From Bacteroidales bacterium (GTDB taxonomy: Bacteria; Bacteroidota; Bacteroidia; Bacteroidales; UBA932), in assembly GCA_017962705.1 (NCBI GenBank), contig JAGCUV010000122.1, forward strand, positions 1 to 34,800: a DNA stretch of 34,800 nt. Reading direction: 5' to 3'. Positions 15,778 to 23,953 of the stretch are shown here, in pieces. The notes under the pieces were generated by a model. That model was not told where the DNA came from, did not search any database, and was given only the letters and a program-made list of their open reading frames with translations. Every line of letters begins with the position of its first letter. The stretch's first letter is position 1. A program made the position numbers and the translations under genes.

Positions 15778-16728
15778 TTATTGAAGATTTTTGATTTTCG
15801 TCGAACGGCGAAGGGCCTTGATCCCAGCGTTGTGCCGGCAAAGGGAGGGGAACAGGCGGAAAGGTGCCCAACTGCGGTATTTGAGGGCTTGAACGGGGGT
15901 CAGCAGGCACACGTACAGCCAGGAAAAGCATAGCGGACGGTTGATGTCGGCCAGGCGGACAAGGGCGGCGTTCCGATAGTTGCGATCAAGGAGACGCTCC
16001 TTGGATTCAGCGCGGGCAGCGCGGTCGTGAATGGCGCGGGCCGACGGCACGACGCCGATTTTCCAACCATGGTAGCGGGCCCGGTCGCACCAGTTGTCAT
16101 CCTGCCCGTAAAGCGGAAACAACGGAGCAAAAGTTCCTATTTCTTGCAATGCCTTCACCGGCACCAGCCAATGAGCGGCCATCACGAAGGGCAAGGGTAT
16201 GATTTCGCGTGCTTGCTCATCACGCACAGGAAAAAAGTTTTCGGGTCCCGAAAAAAGGGCGCGCGAAATCAGTTTCTTGAACTTCGGGTCAAAGGAAACC
16301 CCGTCGGCCTGGAGTTGCAGCGGACTGAGGACGGCGTACTCGGGATGGCCGGCGGCCGCCTCGAGCAAAGCCGCCAGCGCCCCTTCCTCCAGCCAAGCGT
16401 CTTGGTTGAGCAGATAGACATAGTCGTAGCCCTTGCGCAGGGCATACTCGAAACCCAAGTTGTTGGCGGCGGTGAAGCCTAAGTTCTCCGCGCAGCGCGT
16501 CAACTGGGCCTGCGGGAAACGCGCCTCCACAAAATCGGCGCTCCCGTCCGTCGAATCATTGTCCACCACGAACAAGTCCACCTGCGTCCCAGCCACAGAC
16601 GAAGCCACGGCATCTCCCTGTCCCGCGACCACTGCGCTTTGCGCCACGACTGAGCCCAGACAACGCTCCAGCCAGGGCATCCCATTGTAGGTAACGATGA
16701 TAAACAGAACCTTCACGGACGGTAACAT
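15778..16728 (-). CDS. Glycosyltransferase family 2, rhamnosyltransferase-like
   Basis: This is a GT-A fold family 2 enzyme of 316 residues from the ATG at 16728 (MLPSVKV). An ATG at 16743 would add five residues. Longer readings run back through the DUF616 gene and are rejected. Motifs: the N-terminal FIIVTYNGMPWLERCLGSV strand, VDNDSTDGS, an ENLGFTAANNLG loop (typical of rhamnosyl-type GT2), LLNQDAWLEEGAL in place of a strict DxD, and an acceptor region with YGQDDNWCDRARYHGW. An Ala/Val/Gly-rich insert of roughly a dozen residues follows the first helix (SAVVAGQGDAVASSVAG). It is cytoplasmic or membrane-peripheral and transfers a nucleotide sugar to a lipid-linked glycan. The start overlaps the DUF616 gene by 16 bases. 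Confidence 0.9.
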   Translation of the reverse strand: MLPSVKVLFIIVTYNGMPWLERCLGSVVAQSAVVAGQGDAVASSVAGTQVDLFVVDNDSTDGSADFVEARFPQAQLTRCAENLGFTAANNLGFEYALRKGYDYVYLLNQDAWLEEGALAALLEAAAGHPEYAVLSPLQLQADGVSFDPKFKKLISRALFSGPENFFPVRDEQAREIIPLPFVMAAHWLVPVKALQEIGTFAPLFPLYGQDDNWCDRARYHGWKIGVVPSARAIHDRAARAESKERLLDRNYRNAALVRLADINRPLCFSWLYVCLLTPVQALKYRSWAPFRLFPSLCRHNAGIKALRRSTKIKNLQ

Positions 16729-17498
16729 AGTATTCTCAACCATAACACGTGCACCATCAGTCTGCGAACGGCATAAGACCAACGCGTCAGAACAGGTCCG
16801 CCTCCCCCCGGATGAATGGTGTATTCGATAAAATCTACATTGCGGACATTCCGACCCTCTCCAAAAAGCAGGAAAGGAGACACGCGTCCCGTATTTCCAC
16901 AGGCTTCGGGGCAGGCCAAAACCGGAGTGAAAGACAGCTGGTCCCGAATCGGGCAGCACTTGAAAAGATTCCACCAGGCATTGTCCAGGGCCACAACATC
17001 CGGATGATGATGCGTGCGCAGCAACAAGCCCGTCTCATACAATCCGAAATGCCGAGGCATCCTCATCCTCATCAGGCGGTTCAAATGCGCCCAAGCCTGA
17101 CTCCAGGAAATGCGGCCAGTCCGGTAGCATTTGCACAACTCTTCAAAAACACAATCCCGCTGGCCGTGGGGCAAGGTGGCAAAAAGCGGCTCCATTTCCA
17201 ACGCCTTTTCCACATATTCATAAAAGACGTTTCCACCGATACGGATATTGGCATCCATCCAAACGCTAATCTGATACTCCGGTAAAACCTCGTGAGGCTG
17301 GAGTTTGACTTGCCTGACCCGTTCCACATCGGTACCCTTGAACGAAATGCGCCTGAGTTGCCACACGCCATCCTGTCCTTCTCGATCCGTGAAACAGATA
17401 TAATCCCAGTCGTCCCGGATGACAACGGGCTGTTTGAGGACATCATAGTTGCCCGTCAAGGCCGTATATATCACTTTCTTCTTGGGAGACGCACTCAT
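16713..17498 (-). CDS. DUF616 (TOD1/MUCI70-like) putative glycosyltransferase
   Basis: This is a 261-residue protein starting at the ATG at 17498, which overlaps the flippase stop in ATGA. The N-terminus KKVIYTALTGNYDVLKQP, then DDWDYICFTD, is the DUF616 signature. WMDANIRIGG is the expected strand with an acidic pair, corresponding to the DxD-like position. Later motifs (FATLPHGQRDCVFEE, GLYETGLLLRTHH, DQLSFTPVL) fit the family. Members are thought to be glycosyltransferases of GT-A type. In this cassette it probably adds one sugar to the glycan; donor and acceptor are unknown. Confidence 0.85.
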   Translation of the reverse strand: MSASPKKKVIYTALTGNYDVLKQPVVIRDDWDYICFTDREGQDGVWQLRRISFKGTDVERVRQVKLQPHEVLPEYQISVWMDANIRIGGNVFYEYVEKALEMEPLFATLPHGQRDCVFEELCKCYRTGRISWSQAWAHLNRLMRMRMPRHFGLYETGLLLRTHHHPDVVALDNAWWNLFKCCPIRDQLSFTPVLACPEACGNTGRVSPFLLFGEGRNVRNVDFIEYTIHPGGGGPVLTRWSYAVRRLMVHVLWLRILCYRP

Positions 17499-19036
17499 TT
17501 TCTCGATATCTTTTTGACAACATAGACTCTCTCGCCCGGGGTCAGGACCAAACAGAAAGACAGGAAAACCAACAAAACCGTACTGGTAAGCGTGACCGCC
17601 ACCAAACGCCATAGCGTGCCCGTACACAAAGTCCCCACCCATCGGGCCACGAAGAAGGCGGGCAAAGCCACAAGCACAAGTCGCAGGAGCAGACCCGCAT
17701 AGCGTTTCGCAGGGAAAGCGGCCAAAGACCGGGCCAGACCGATTTTCATCAGGAACACGAAGCCATAGACAATGGCAAAAACCACATAGGAAGTCTCCGG
17801 CGGGAATCCCCAATGGAAAAACAACCACGAGACGGGAAACACCAACAGCGAAACCGAGGCTGTCAGCAAGGCATATTTCTTGACCTTTCCGGTCGCCAGC
17901 ACCAATTGGTACAGGGCGTTGGAGGTCATGTCAATCCAGGTACACAACAGAGTCAGCCGGACGAAGAGGACAGAATAATCGGGAACTTGTCCCAGCCACA
18001 GGCGCAACAGCGTTTCTGTTTCCAGGCCGATGGGAATCGCCAGCAACAGCAGGACCAGACTGGTGAATTTGGAAGCCCGGAAGACCAAGGCAAAACAGAA
18101 ATCCTTGTCTTCCGCCGCGTACGAGCGGGTGATTTGCGGATTGAAAGCCAACATGATGTTGGAGGCAAACTGTTTGAAGATGCCTTCCACCTGATTGGCG
18201 ATACCCCGTCCGGCATTGACCAGCACGCCAAAGAAAATGTTCTGCAGAATGTTGACACCTTGCGTATTGAGCAAGAAGGCAGAAGTCCCCAGTGTATTCC
18301 ATCCCGCAAAAGAGAACATCTCCCGCAAAAGCCCCCGGTCCAGCGCGTCGCGTTCGAACAGAGAACCCCGGCTCTCGGCATAGTAGCGATGACAATAGAC
18401 GACATAGATACTTCGGACAATGAGGGCGACACCTAACATCAACAAAGCGTATACAATCAGTTTATCGCCGGCCGAAAGATAGAGCAGATAGGCGACCAGA
18501 AGTTTCAACAGTCCCTCCAGGATACTGACTCCGGCAAACACCCCCATCTTCTCCCGCGTAATGATCAAGGCATTGTAGGGCACAGCCAGGAGGTTGACCA
18601 CCATCAGGCCCATCGCACATTCCAGCACCCAGCGGGCCGCCTCCAAACGATCCGGCGGAAGATTCATCCGGGTATTGACAAACCAAAGCCCCACGGTTTG
18701 CGTCAAAACGACCAGCAGCAGACACAGCAAGACCTGCACCATGCGACTGGCAACAAACACGCGCTTGAGCCTCTGAAAATCCCCCCGGCCCAACTCAAAG
18801 GCCATATAGCGGCTGATGGCCGAAGAAACGGCGGTTGTCAGCACATTGAACAGCACGACAACGCCCGCCACGGCCGTATAGATGCCAAAATCCTCTACGC
18901 CGAGGGCCGATAGGACGATGCGGGAGGTAAAAAGTCCGACCACCAGCAACACCAGCATGCGCGCATAGAGCAGCATGGCGTTCCGTGCAATCCGGATGCC
19001 GTGAGAGGAGGTATGAAGGTTGTCCGACGGCATCAT
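17495..19036 (-). CDS. Wzx-type oligosaccharide flippase (MOP superfamily)
   Basis: This is a 513-residue polytopic membrane protein with about 12-14 hydrophobic segments. The N-terminal GIRIARNAMLLYARMLVLLVVGLFTSRIVLSALGVEDFGIY matches the start of polysaccharide-biosynthesis flippases in Bacteroidetes, where the first helices carry conserved small residues and the LGVEDFGIY turn. Such proteins move undecaprenyl-linked oligosaccharide from the inner to the outer leaflet of the cytoplasmic membrane. The gene begins ATGATG at 19036-19031; the first ATG overlaps the ATP-grasp stop by 4 bases. Its stop overlaps the DUF616 start by 4 bases. It implies that the surrounding transferases build a lipid-linked glycan for export. 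Confidence 0.93.
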   Translation of the reverse strand: MMPSDNLHTSSHGIRIARNAMLLYARMLVLLVVGLFTSRIVLSALGVEDFGIYTAVAGVVVLFNVLTTAVSSAISRYMAFELGRGDFQRLKRVFVASRMVQVLLCLLLVVLTQTVGLWFVNTRMNLPPDRLEAARWVLECAMGLMVVNLLAVPYNALIITREKMGVFAGVSILEGLLKLLVAYLLYLSAGDKLIVYALLMLGVALIVRSIYVVYCHRYYAESRGSLFERDALDRGLLREMFSFAGWNTLGTSAFLLNTQGVNILQNIFFGVLVNAGRGIANQVEGIFKQFASNIMLAFNPQITRSYAAEDKDFCFALVFRASKFTSLVLLLLAIPIGLETETLLRLWLGQVPDYSVLFVRLTLLCTWIDMTSNALYQLVLATGKVKKYALLTASVSLLVFPVSWLFFHWGFPPETSYVVFAIVYGFVFLMKIGLARSLAAFPAKRYAGLLLRLVLVALPAFFVARWVGTLCTGTLWRLVAVTLTSTVLLVFLSFCLVLTPGERVYVVKKISRK

Positions 19037-19902
19037 ATCTTTAAATATGCTCCGGCCGCCACATCCATTTCGGGCGTAAGGAAAGGAATGTATCCGCCAT
19101 TCGGGTAGAAGGTCGCTTCCGAAAAATAAACCCGCCCCTCTATCTCATACAAATCGATTCGCAAAAAAGGATGTCCCTCCGACAAGGCGCGGCAAACGGA
19201 CAACATTTCCTCCAGGCAAGACGGTTTGGGCGGCAGCGTCTCAAAGGGAAGATAATCGCTCCGCTGAAAAGGGGCCATCGTCCAATCTGGAAAAAGAAAA
19301 CACATACGGGCGGTCGCGTGGTTCGACAAACCGGACGAGACATATAGATATTCGGGAGCCCCGTGGAAACAGAAAAATTTATAATCCACCATCCCCTCCG
19401 GCGTATGAGCGTCCAGATACCGCTCGGCGAAAACGCGACGCGGGATGTCCCGATAGACCCATTCTCCGGCCAGTTTCGAGAAATCACGTTTGAGCGCGCG
19501 GGACAATCTCTTTCGAGCCCCCTCCCTATCAAACGAAGACTTGTCCGTACAAATGACGACACTCCCGCTATCGTGGTTGCACTTCAAAACAAATTGATCG
19601 GGAAGCCCGTCAAAATCAATCGCCTCTGCACTCGTCCAAACGCCATAATCCGGCACGACATATCGGGCCCCGACTTTCTCCGCCACCCATTGTTTCGCCC
19701 GGCACTTGTCCGCCTCGCGAACATATTCGGGACGACGGTCGTACAACTTCATATATTGAATCTTTTCATTGAACGACCGGGGATGCCGCCAATCGATCCA
19801 CACGCCGAAAAACTGATAATAACGCAGCGAAAGCATCCACTTGTCCGGAAGGGGAAGCTTCAACACGTTCCATATCAATTTTCTTTTAAGCTTGGCGAAC
19901 AT
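19033..19902 (-). CDS. TupA-like ATP-grasp protein
   Basis: This is a 289-residue protein of the ATP-grasp TupA family, found in cell-surface polysaccharide clusters. Motifs: WRHPRSFNEKIQYMKLYDRRPEY near the N-terminus, ADKCRAKQWVAEKVG, LPDQFVLKCNHDSGSV (nucleotide-binding loop), a VFAERYLD segment, YKFFCFHGAPEYLY, and the C-terminal FLRIDLYEIEGRVYFSEATFYPNGG, which supplies the D/E and N metal ligands. TupA takes part in teichuronopeptide synthesis in Bacillus, where it joins an amino acid or peptide to a polysaccharide. An ATP-dependent ligation onto the glycan is therefore the likely reaction; the substrate is unknown. It overlaps the preceding GT2 gene by 17 bases and the flippase by 4. 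Confidence 0.88.
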   Translation of the reverse strand: MFAKLKRKLIWNVLKLPLPDKWMLSLRYYQFFGVWIDWRHPRSFNEKIQYMKLYDRRPEYVREADKCRAKQWVAEKVGARYVVPDYGVWTSAEAIDFDGLPDQFVLKCNHDSGSVVICTDKSSFDREGARKRLSRALKRDFSKLAGEWVYRDIPRRVFAERYLDAHTPEGMVDYKFFCFHGAPEYLYVSSGLSNHATARMCFLFPDWTMAPFQRSDYLPFETLPPKPSCLEEMLSVCRALSEGHPFLRIDLYEIEGRVYFSEATFYPNGGYIPFLTPEMDVAAGAYLKI

Positions 19903-20854
19903 CTTGGAGTTGATTGTAATATTTCAAGAAAATCTCTTTCGGGGTTTTCGTGGTGAAAATGCTGGCCATATTGTGGACATAGACCGTACGCTTGATACGA
20001 AGTCCCTTTTTGGAACTGAACAGGCAGCGCAGGGCGGCCCAGCAGAATTTGCAGAATTCCGCCCACCAGACGATGCAACCGAGGATAAAGTAGCGCAGCA
20101 AACGGTCGCGGCTATGGAACATCAGAAAGCCGCGCATGCCCGCCGGTTTGGTAGCCGTAATGACCTTCCGGGCCGTTTTATGGTGGTAATGAATCACCAG
20201 CGCGTCCACATCCACATAGATGCCATAACCCTTCTTGCGGGCCAAGGTGGAGAGGGCGATGTCCTCCGGGGTGAAAAAATACCGCTCATCAAACCAACCC
20301 AACTTTTCGAAGATATCCCGGCGAATCAGGAAACAAGCCCCATTGATATCGGTGGTACGGAAAATGGAATTCGTGACCGGACGCTTCCCGAGGGTGTCAT
20401 CTTTGCGGGCATTTCCATCCAGATGGTAACGTTCCAGAATGTATTTCCAAGCTGTTTGCCGGGGTCTTCCGCAGGTCTGTACCTCCCCGCTGGGGAAATC
20501 GATCTTCGGGGAAAGAATGGCTGCATCTTCAGGCAGTTTGGCAAAATCGCGTACCAGACAATCAATAGAGGGCATAAAGATGCGCGTATCGTCATTGATG
20601 CACAGCACCAGTTCTCCGCTCACCTGCCGCAAGGCCAGATTGTTGTTTTCGGCAAAGCCCCGCACCTCGTCGCTCACCACCCAATGCACTTCCGGAAACT
20701 CGGCCTGCAACTTCGCCAAGGCCTCTTTGTCAAACAGATACGCCACCACCCAGATCTCATACGACACCGAAGTATAGCGCTGCAAACTATCCAGACAAGG
20801 CTCCAGGTTGTCCGGACGATTCATACACACTATAACAATACTTACCTGAGGCAT
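19886..20854 (-). CDS. Glycosyltransferase family 2
   Basis: This is a 322-residue protein starting at the ATG at 20854 (MPQVSIV). A TTG two codons upstream could extend it but is less likely. GT-A features: VSIVIVCMNRPDNLEPCLDSL, SDEVRGFAENNNLALRQ, CINDDTRI (the metal-binding D-D), GACFLIRRDIFEKLGWFDERYFFTPEDIALSTLARKKGY and an HYHHKTARK segment before a hydrophobic C-terminal stretch (LRYFILGCIVWWAEFC) that may anchor it to the membrane. It is one of two GT2 enzymes in the cassette. It is preceded by a 26-base gap, the largest between the genes of the mreB-to-cassette string; no promoter match is convincing there. Confidence 0.92.
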   Translation of the reverse strand: MPQVSIVIVCMNRPDNLEPCLDSLQRYTSVSYEIWVVAYLFDKEALAKLQAEFPEVHWVVSDEVRGFAENNNLALRQVSGELVLCINDDTRIFMPSIDCLVRDFAKLPEDAAILSPKIDFPSGEVQTCGRPRQTAWKYILERYHLDGNARKDDTLGKRPVTNSIFRTTDINGACFLIRRDIFEKLGWFDERYFFTPEDIALSTLARKKGYGIYVDVDALVIHYHHKTARKVITATKPAGMRGFLMFHSRDRLLRYFILGCIVWWAEFCKFCWAALRCLFSSKKGLRIKRTVYVHNMASIFTTKTPKEIFLKYYNQLQDVRQA

Positions 20855-20880
20855 ACGCAAATTTTAATCCGCTAAGTTAG

Positions 20881-22002
20881 TCATTTTCCCACAATTTTCT
20901 GAATATAGTCGTCATAGAGGGCGACGGTGCGTTCCCAGGTGAAGCGGGTAGCGACACGTTCATAAGCCCGGTCTGCGTGGCGTTTCAGCATATCCTGCAC
21001 CCGGGCGTCATCTTCAGCGGACACCCCGGGAAAGACAAAACGAAAAGCGTGTTCGAGGGAAGAAAGGTCGTCGGGACGCATCCAGATGGCATTGTCCCCC
21101 AGGGCCTCGCGGTTGGAAGGGATGTCGGAAACCAGGACGGGAATGCGGCGTGCGGCCGCTTCGAGCAAAGCGATGGAAAGCCCTTCGATGGAGGAAGGCA
21201 GGCAGAAAAGCCGGGTCCGGCGCAGCAACGCCTCCTTTTCCTCGCCAAACACTTCGCCCACATACTCGACCGACTCGCAGGAGTCAATCAGTTTCCGGAT
21301 TTTCCGCCCGTAGGCGCCGGAAGCATCCATCGAGCCGGCAATCAGCAGGCGCGCATCCACGCCCCTTTCCACCCGGATGCGGGCAAAGGCCCGGATAAGC
21401 AAGTCCACATTCTTCTCCGGAGAAATACGCCCCATATACAGCAAGGTGAAAGGCCCGTCGGCTCCCACCACGCCCGGCTCAGGCAAATCCACGGCGCTGG
21501 GGATGGTCACCGCCTTGCCCTCACAGCCATAATGCCGGATATACCAATCCGTCTGCTCCTGACTGCATAGAACGATATGCTGGTGCCGCCGGGCGGCCCA
21601 ACCTTCGCAAAGCCGCAGCAGCGCGCGTTGCAGCCCATTGTACTTGCTTCTTTTCCACTCGAAGCCGTGGCCCATCAAGAGGGTCTTCACCCCTTTTCGC
21701 TCCGCCAGAGGACTCCAGACGGCGCTGGGCCACACATTGTAATGAATCAGGTCGCAACCCTCGGTCAGCGCCCGGAGCGTCGCCCGGCGGGAAGCCCAGA
21801 TTTTGCGAAGATATTTGCTCTTCGGGGCTTTCAAATAGAGAACACGGACATTTTGATAGAAACGCACGCCATCCTCGTCGCTTTCGCAGCAGACCGTGAT
21901 GTCGTGGCCCCTGGCCGCCAGTGCCACCGGAAGATGAAGCATCCAGTTCTCAATGCCCCCGACGGAAAAGATATCCCGGCCACCTATAAAGAATATTTTC
22001 AT
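20881..22002 (-). CDS. Glycosyltransferase family 4
   Basis: This is a 373-residue GT-B enzyme. The N-terminal GGRDIFSVGGIENWMLHLPVALAARGHDITV segment is the Gly-rich loop of GT4. The C-terminal domain has LLYMGRISPEKNVDLLIRAFA, LLIAGSMDASG and SSIEGLSIALLEAAARRIPVLVSDIPSNRE, with the E-x7-E motif that binds the nucleotide sugar. Length and layout are standard. It retains the donor configuration and is cytoplasmic or membrane-associated. The start overlaps the radical SAM gene by 4 bases (ATGA). Confidence 0.94.
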   Translation of the reverse strand: MKIFFIGGRDIFSVGGIENWMLHLPVALAARGHDITVCCESDEDGVRFYQNVRVLYLKAPKSKYLRKIWASRRATLRALTEGCDLIHYNVWPSAVWSPLAERKGVKTLLMGHGFEWKRSKYNGLQRALLRLCEGWAARRHQHIVLCSQEQTDWYIRHYGCEGKAVTIPSAVDLPEPGVVGADGPFTLLYMGRISPEKNVDLLIRAFARIRVERGVDARLLIAGSMDASGAYGRKIRKLIDSCESVEYVGEVFGEEKEALLRRTRLFCLPSSIEGLSIALLEAAARRIPVLVSDIPSNREALGDNAIWMRPDDLSSLEHAFRFVFPGVSAEDDARVQDMLKRHADRAYERVATRFTWERTVALYDDYIQKIVGK

Positions 22003-22988
22003 TCCGCACCCTCCCTCTTCGCGTCATGCCTAAGACAACGCCGGCACTTCGCTTCGATAATCCATCCTCCCACTTGGAAAGGATGACTTTTGATAGCGGG
22101 CGACGCGGTTCCCATCATCCAGCACTGACGCTGACAAATCGCCACGGCGGAACGCACCTCGCGGGCGCGGGGGCTCTCCCAAATCTCCTCGAAAGTGGCC
22201 GCCTCGGCCAGATTGCCCATCACTATCGCCTCCTCCATCCCGTTACAAGGAAGGACATTAGCATAAGGGTCTACAAAAAAGTTGCTGCTCCCGGCCCGGC
22301 AGGGAAGCGGACGGGGATGTCCCAACACATAGCCTTTCAGGCCGTTGTTGAAATAGGCCCGCGCCCACGACTTGGGGCTGTTTTCGGCCAGCATGCACCC
22401 CACCAGTTCATCCAGCGCGGCAGCCACGCCAGCAACATCCGAGATGGCATTGTCCTGCTTGTGGAAATAGAAAGAATTGTGGGCCGCCGCCGTAGCAAAT
22501 TCCAGCCCTTTTCCGCGCACCAGCCGATAGAGCGGCAGCAAATCCCGGTGATTGGTTCCAGAAAGCGTGATAGCTACGCCCACATCCTGACAACCCAGCT
22601 CCTGCAGCCGGCGCACCGTCTCCATGCCCCGCTCAAAACCGCCCGGAACACCCCGCAAGGCGTCATTGGCCGCCTGCAAGCCCTCCAGGCTGATGCGGAA
22701 TCCCGCCTCGGGATAACGGCGGGCCATCGACACGATGCGCTCCGTGTACCAGCCGTTGGTCGAAAACACGATACGACGGCTCTTGGGAACAAGGATGTGG
22801 ACGATGTCCTCCAAATCCTCCCGTTCGAAAGGTTCTCCGCCCGTGATATTGACGGCATTCATGCGAGGCAGTTTCTCCAGGACGGACGGCGCGAACTCTT
22901 CCGAGCATAAGGACGGGTGCTGCCAGATAGAGCACATCTTGCAGCGGAAAGGACAACGCCAGGTGACTATGATACACGCATCCATCAT
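21999..22988 (-). CDS. Radical SAM / SPASM-like enzyme within the glycan cassette
   Basis: This is a 329-residue radical SAM protein. The cluster motif CPFRCKMC (Cys12, Cys16, Cys19) is at the N-terminus, followed by the NITGGEPF motif that binds S-adenosylmethionine. The C-terminal part has additional Cys residues: LPCRAGSSNFFVDPYANVLPCNGMEE, then ICQRQCWMMG, a SPASM-like arrangement for extra Fe-S clusters, and a closing KCRRCLRHD. SPASM proteins often modify peptides; others in cell-envelope clusters have uncertain roles. Here it lies between two GT4 genes with 4-base overlaps on both sides. It could modify a sugar, a lipid carrier or a peptide attached by the ATP-grasp protein. The substrate cannot be read from the sequence. 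Confidence 0.9.
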   Translation of the reverse strand: MMDACIIVTWRCPFRCKMCSIWQHPSLCSEEFAPSVLEKLPRMNAVNITGGEPFEREDLEDIVHILVPKSRRIVFSTNGWYTERIVSMARRYPEAGFRISLEGLQAANDALRGVPGGFERGMETVRRLQELGCQDVGVAITLSGTNHRDLLPLYRLVRGKGLEFATAAAHNSFYFHKQDNAISDVAGVAAALDELVGCMLAENSPKSWARAYFNNGLKGYVLGHPRPLPCRAGSSNFFVDPYANVLPCNGMEEAIVMGNLAEAATFEEIWESPRAREVRSAVAICQRQCWMMGTASPAIKSHPFQVGGWIIEAKCRRCLRHDAKREGAE

Positions 22989-23953
22989 AGGCCGCGATAC
23001 ATTTCAACAAGTTTGCTGGCCGTATCTTCCAGCCCATAGCCCAACTTGAGCAGCGCGTCCCGCGAAGTTTGTCCGGGTCCCCCGGCCACGCCTGTCATCA
23101 CCTCCCAGGCCTTTTGGGCCAAAGTATTGGGGTCAAAATCCGGAACCACATGACAATCCGGGCAGTACTTCGCCAGATAAGGCAGATCCCCCACCGGCGT
23201 CGCCACCACCGGAGTATTGCACATCAGGCACTCCTTGACGGCATTGGGAGAACCCTCATAATCGCTGGTCAGCAAAAACAAGTCGGCTGCATTGTACCAA
23301 AGAGGCATCCGTAAGGGATCCTCATCTTGCAGAATCATGGGATGAACCGGCTTGCCGAGACACTCGCACAAACGGATCAGCGCCACATCAAAACGGTCTC
23401 TCCGTTTCTGGGAATGCTTCTTGGCGGCACGACGGGCGTTGGCATCGATGAAAAGGACATAACTCCCCTCCGGCTCCAGTCCCAATTCCCGCCGGCACTC
23501 CGCCTTGTCCATCGGGCGGAAACGTTCGGGGGAACAGCCGTTGGGAATCACGCACACCTTTTTATAGCCCGAAAGTGCTTCATCCCGGAACTTGAGGATG
23601 AACCGGCGGAAAAAGGGATAAAGCAGAAAGAAAGTCCCCCTCCCCCATTCATAGGAAGGGCTGTTCTGATAAGACAGGACGCACCGGGAAAAAAGCGGAG
23701 CCCCGGTCAGGCAGAGCAGAAGGCCTGTAAGCGCGTGATGACAATGCAGTACATCGTACCGATGCGTCAGCAAATGCCACACCAGCCTCATCCATGCCCG
23801 GAGATAACGCCACACGCAGCCCCGTCCATCCACGAAAAACACCGCACAATCCACCCCCGAAGCCTGCAGCGACGCCACCTGCGATTGGACGAAAGACCCA
23901 AACGCCGGATTCCTCTCCGAAGGATAATTATTCGTAATGTGCAGTATTCTCAT
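22985..23953 (-). CDS. Glycosyltransferase family 4
   Basis: This is a 322-residue GT-B enzyme. The N-terminus MRILHITNNYPSERNPAFGSFVQSQVASLQASG is the classic GT4 start. The linker has VCVIPNGCSPERFRPMDKAECRRELGL, and the donor site has DLFLLTSDYEGSPNAVKECLMCNTPVVATPVGD with E-x7-E. Its start overlaps the rodA stop by 4 bases, which is the exact junction where the cell-elongation genes pass into the glycan cassette. Its own stop overlaps the radical SAM start by 4 bases. Confidence 0.94.
   Translation of the reverse strand: MRILHITNNYPSERNPAFGSFVQSQVASLQASGVDCAVFFVDGRGCVWRYLRAWMRLVWHLLTHRYDVLHCHHALTGLLLCLTGAPLFSRCVLSYQNSPSYEWGRGTFFLLYPFFRRFILKFRDEALSGYKKVCVIPNGCSPERFRPMDKAECRRELGLEPEGSYVLFIDANARRAAKKHSQKRRDRFDVALIRLCECLGKPVHPMILQDEDPLRMPLWYNAADLFLLTSDYEGSPNAVKECLMCNTPVVATPVGDLPYLAKYCPDCHVVPDFDPNTLAQKAWEVMTGVAGGPGQTSRDALLKLGYGLEDTASKLVEMYRGL

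Noticed and set aside
16974-16974. Upstream start for the GT2 ending at 15778
   Set aside because: The extra 82 residues are the out-of-frame reading of the DUF616 gene; the GT2 fold begins at the ATG at 16728 or 16743.
17499-17828. N-terminal extension of the DUF616 gene to 17828
   Set aside because: It runs through the flippase coding region. The ATG at 17498 forms an ATGA overlap and begins the family domain.
20855-20880. Promoter-like TAAAATTTG before the GT2 at 20854
   Set aside because: It has three instead of two bases between TA and TTTG and ends only about 3 bases before the start codon.
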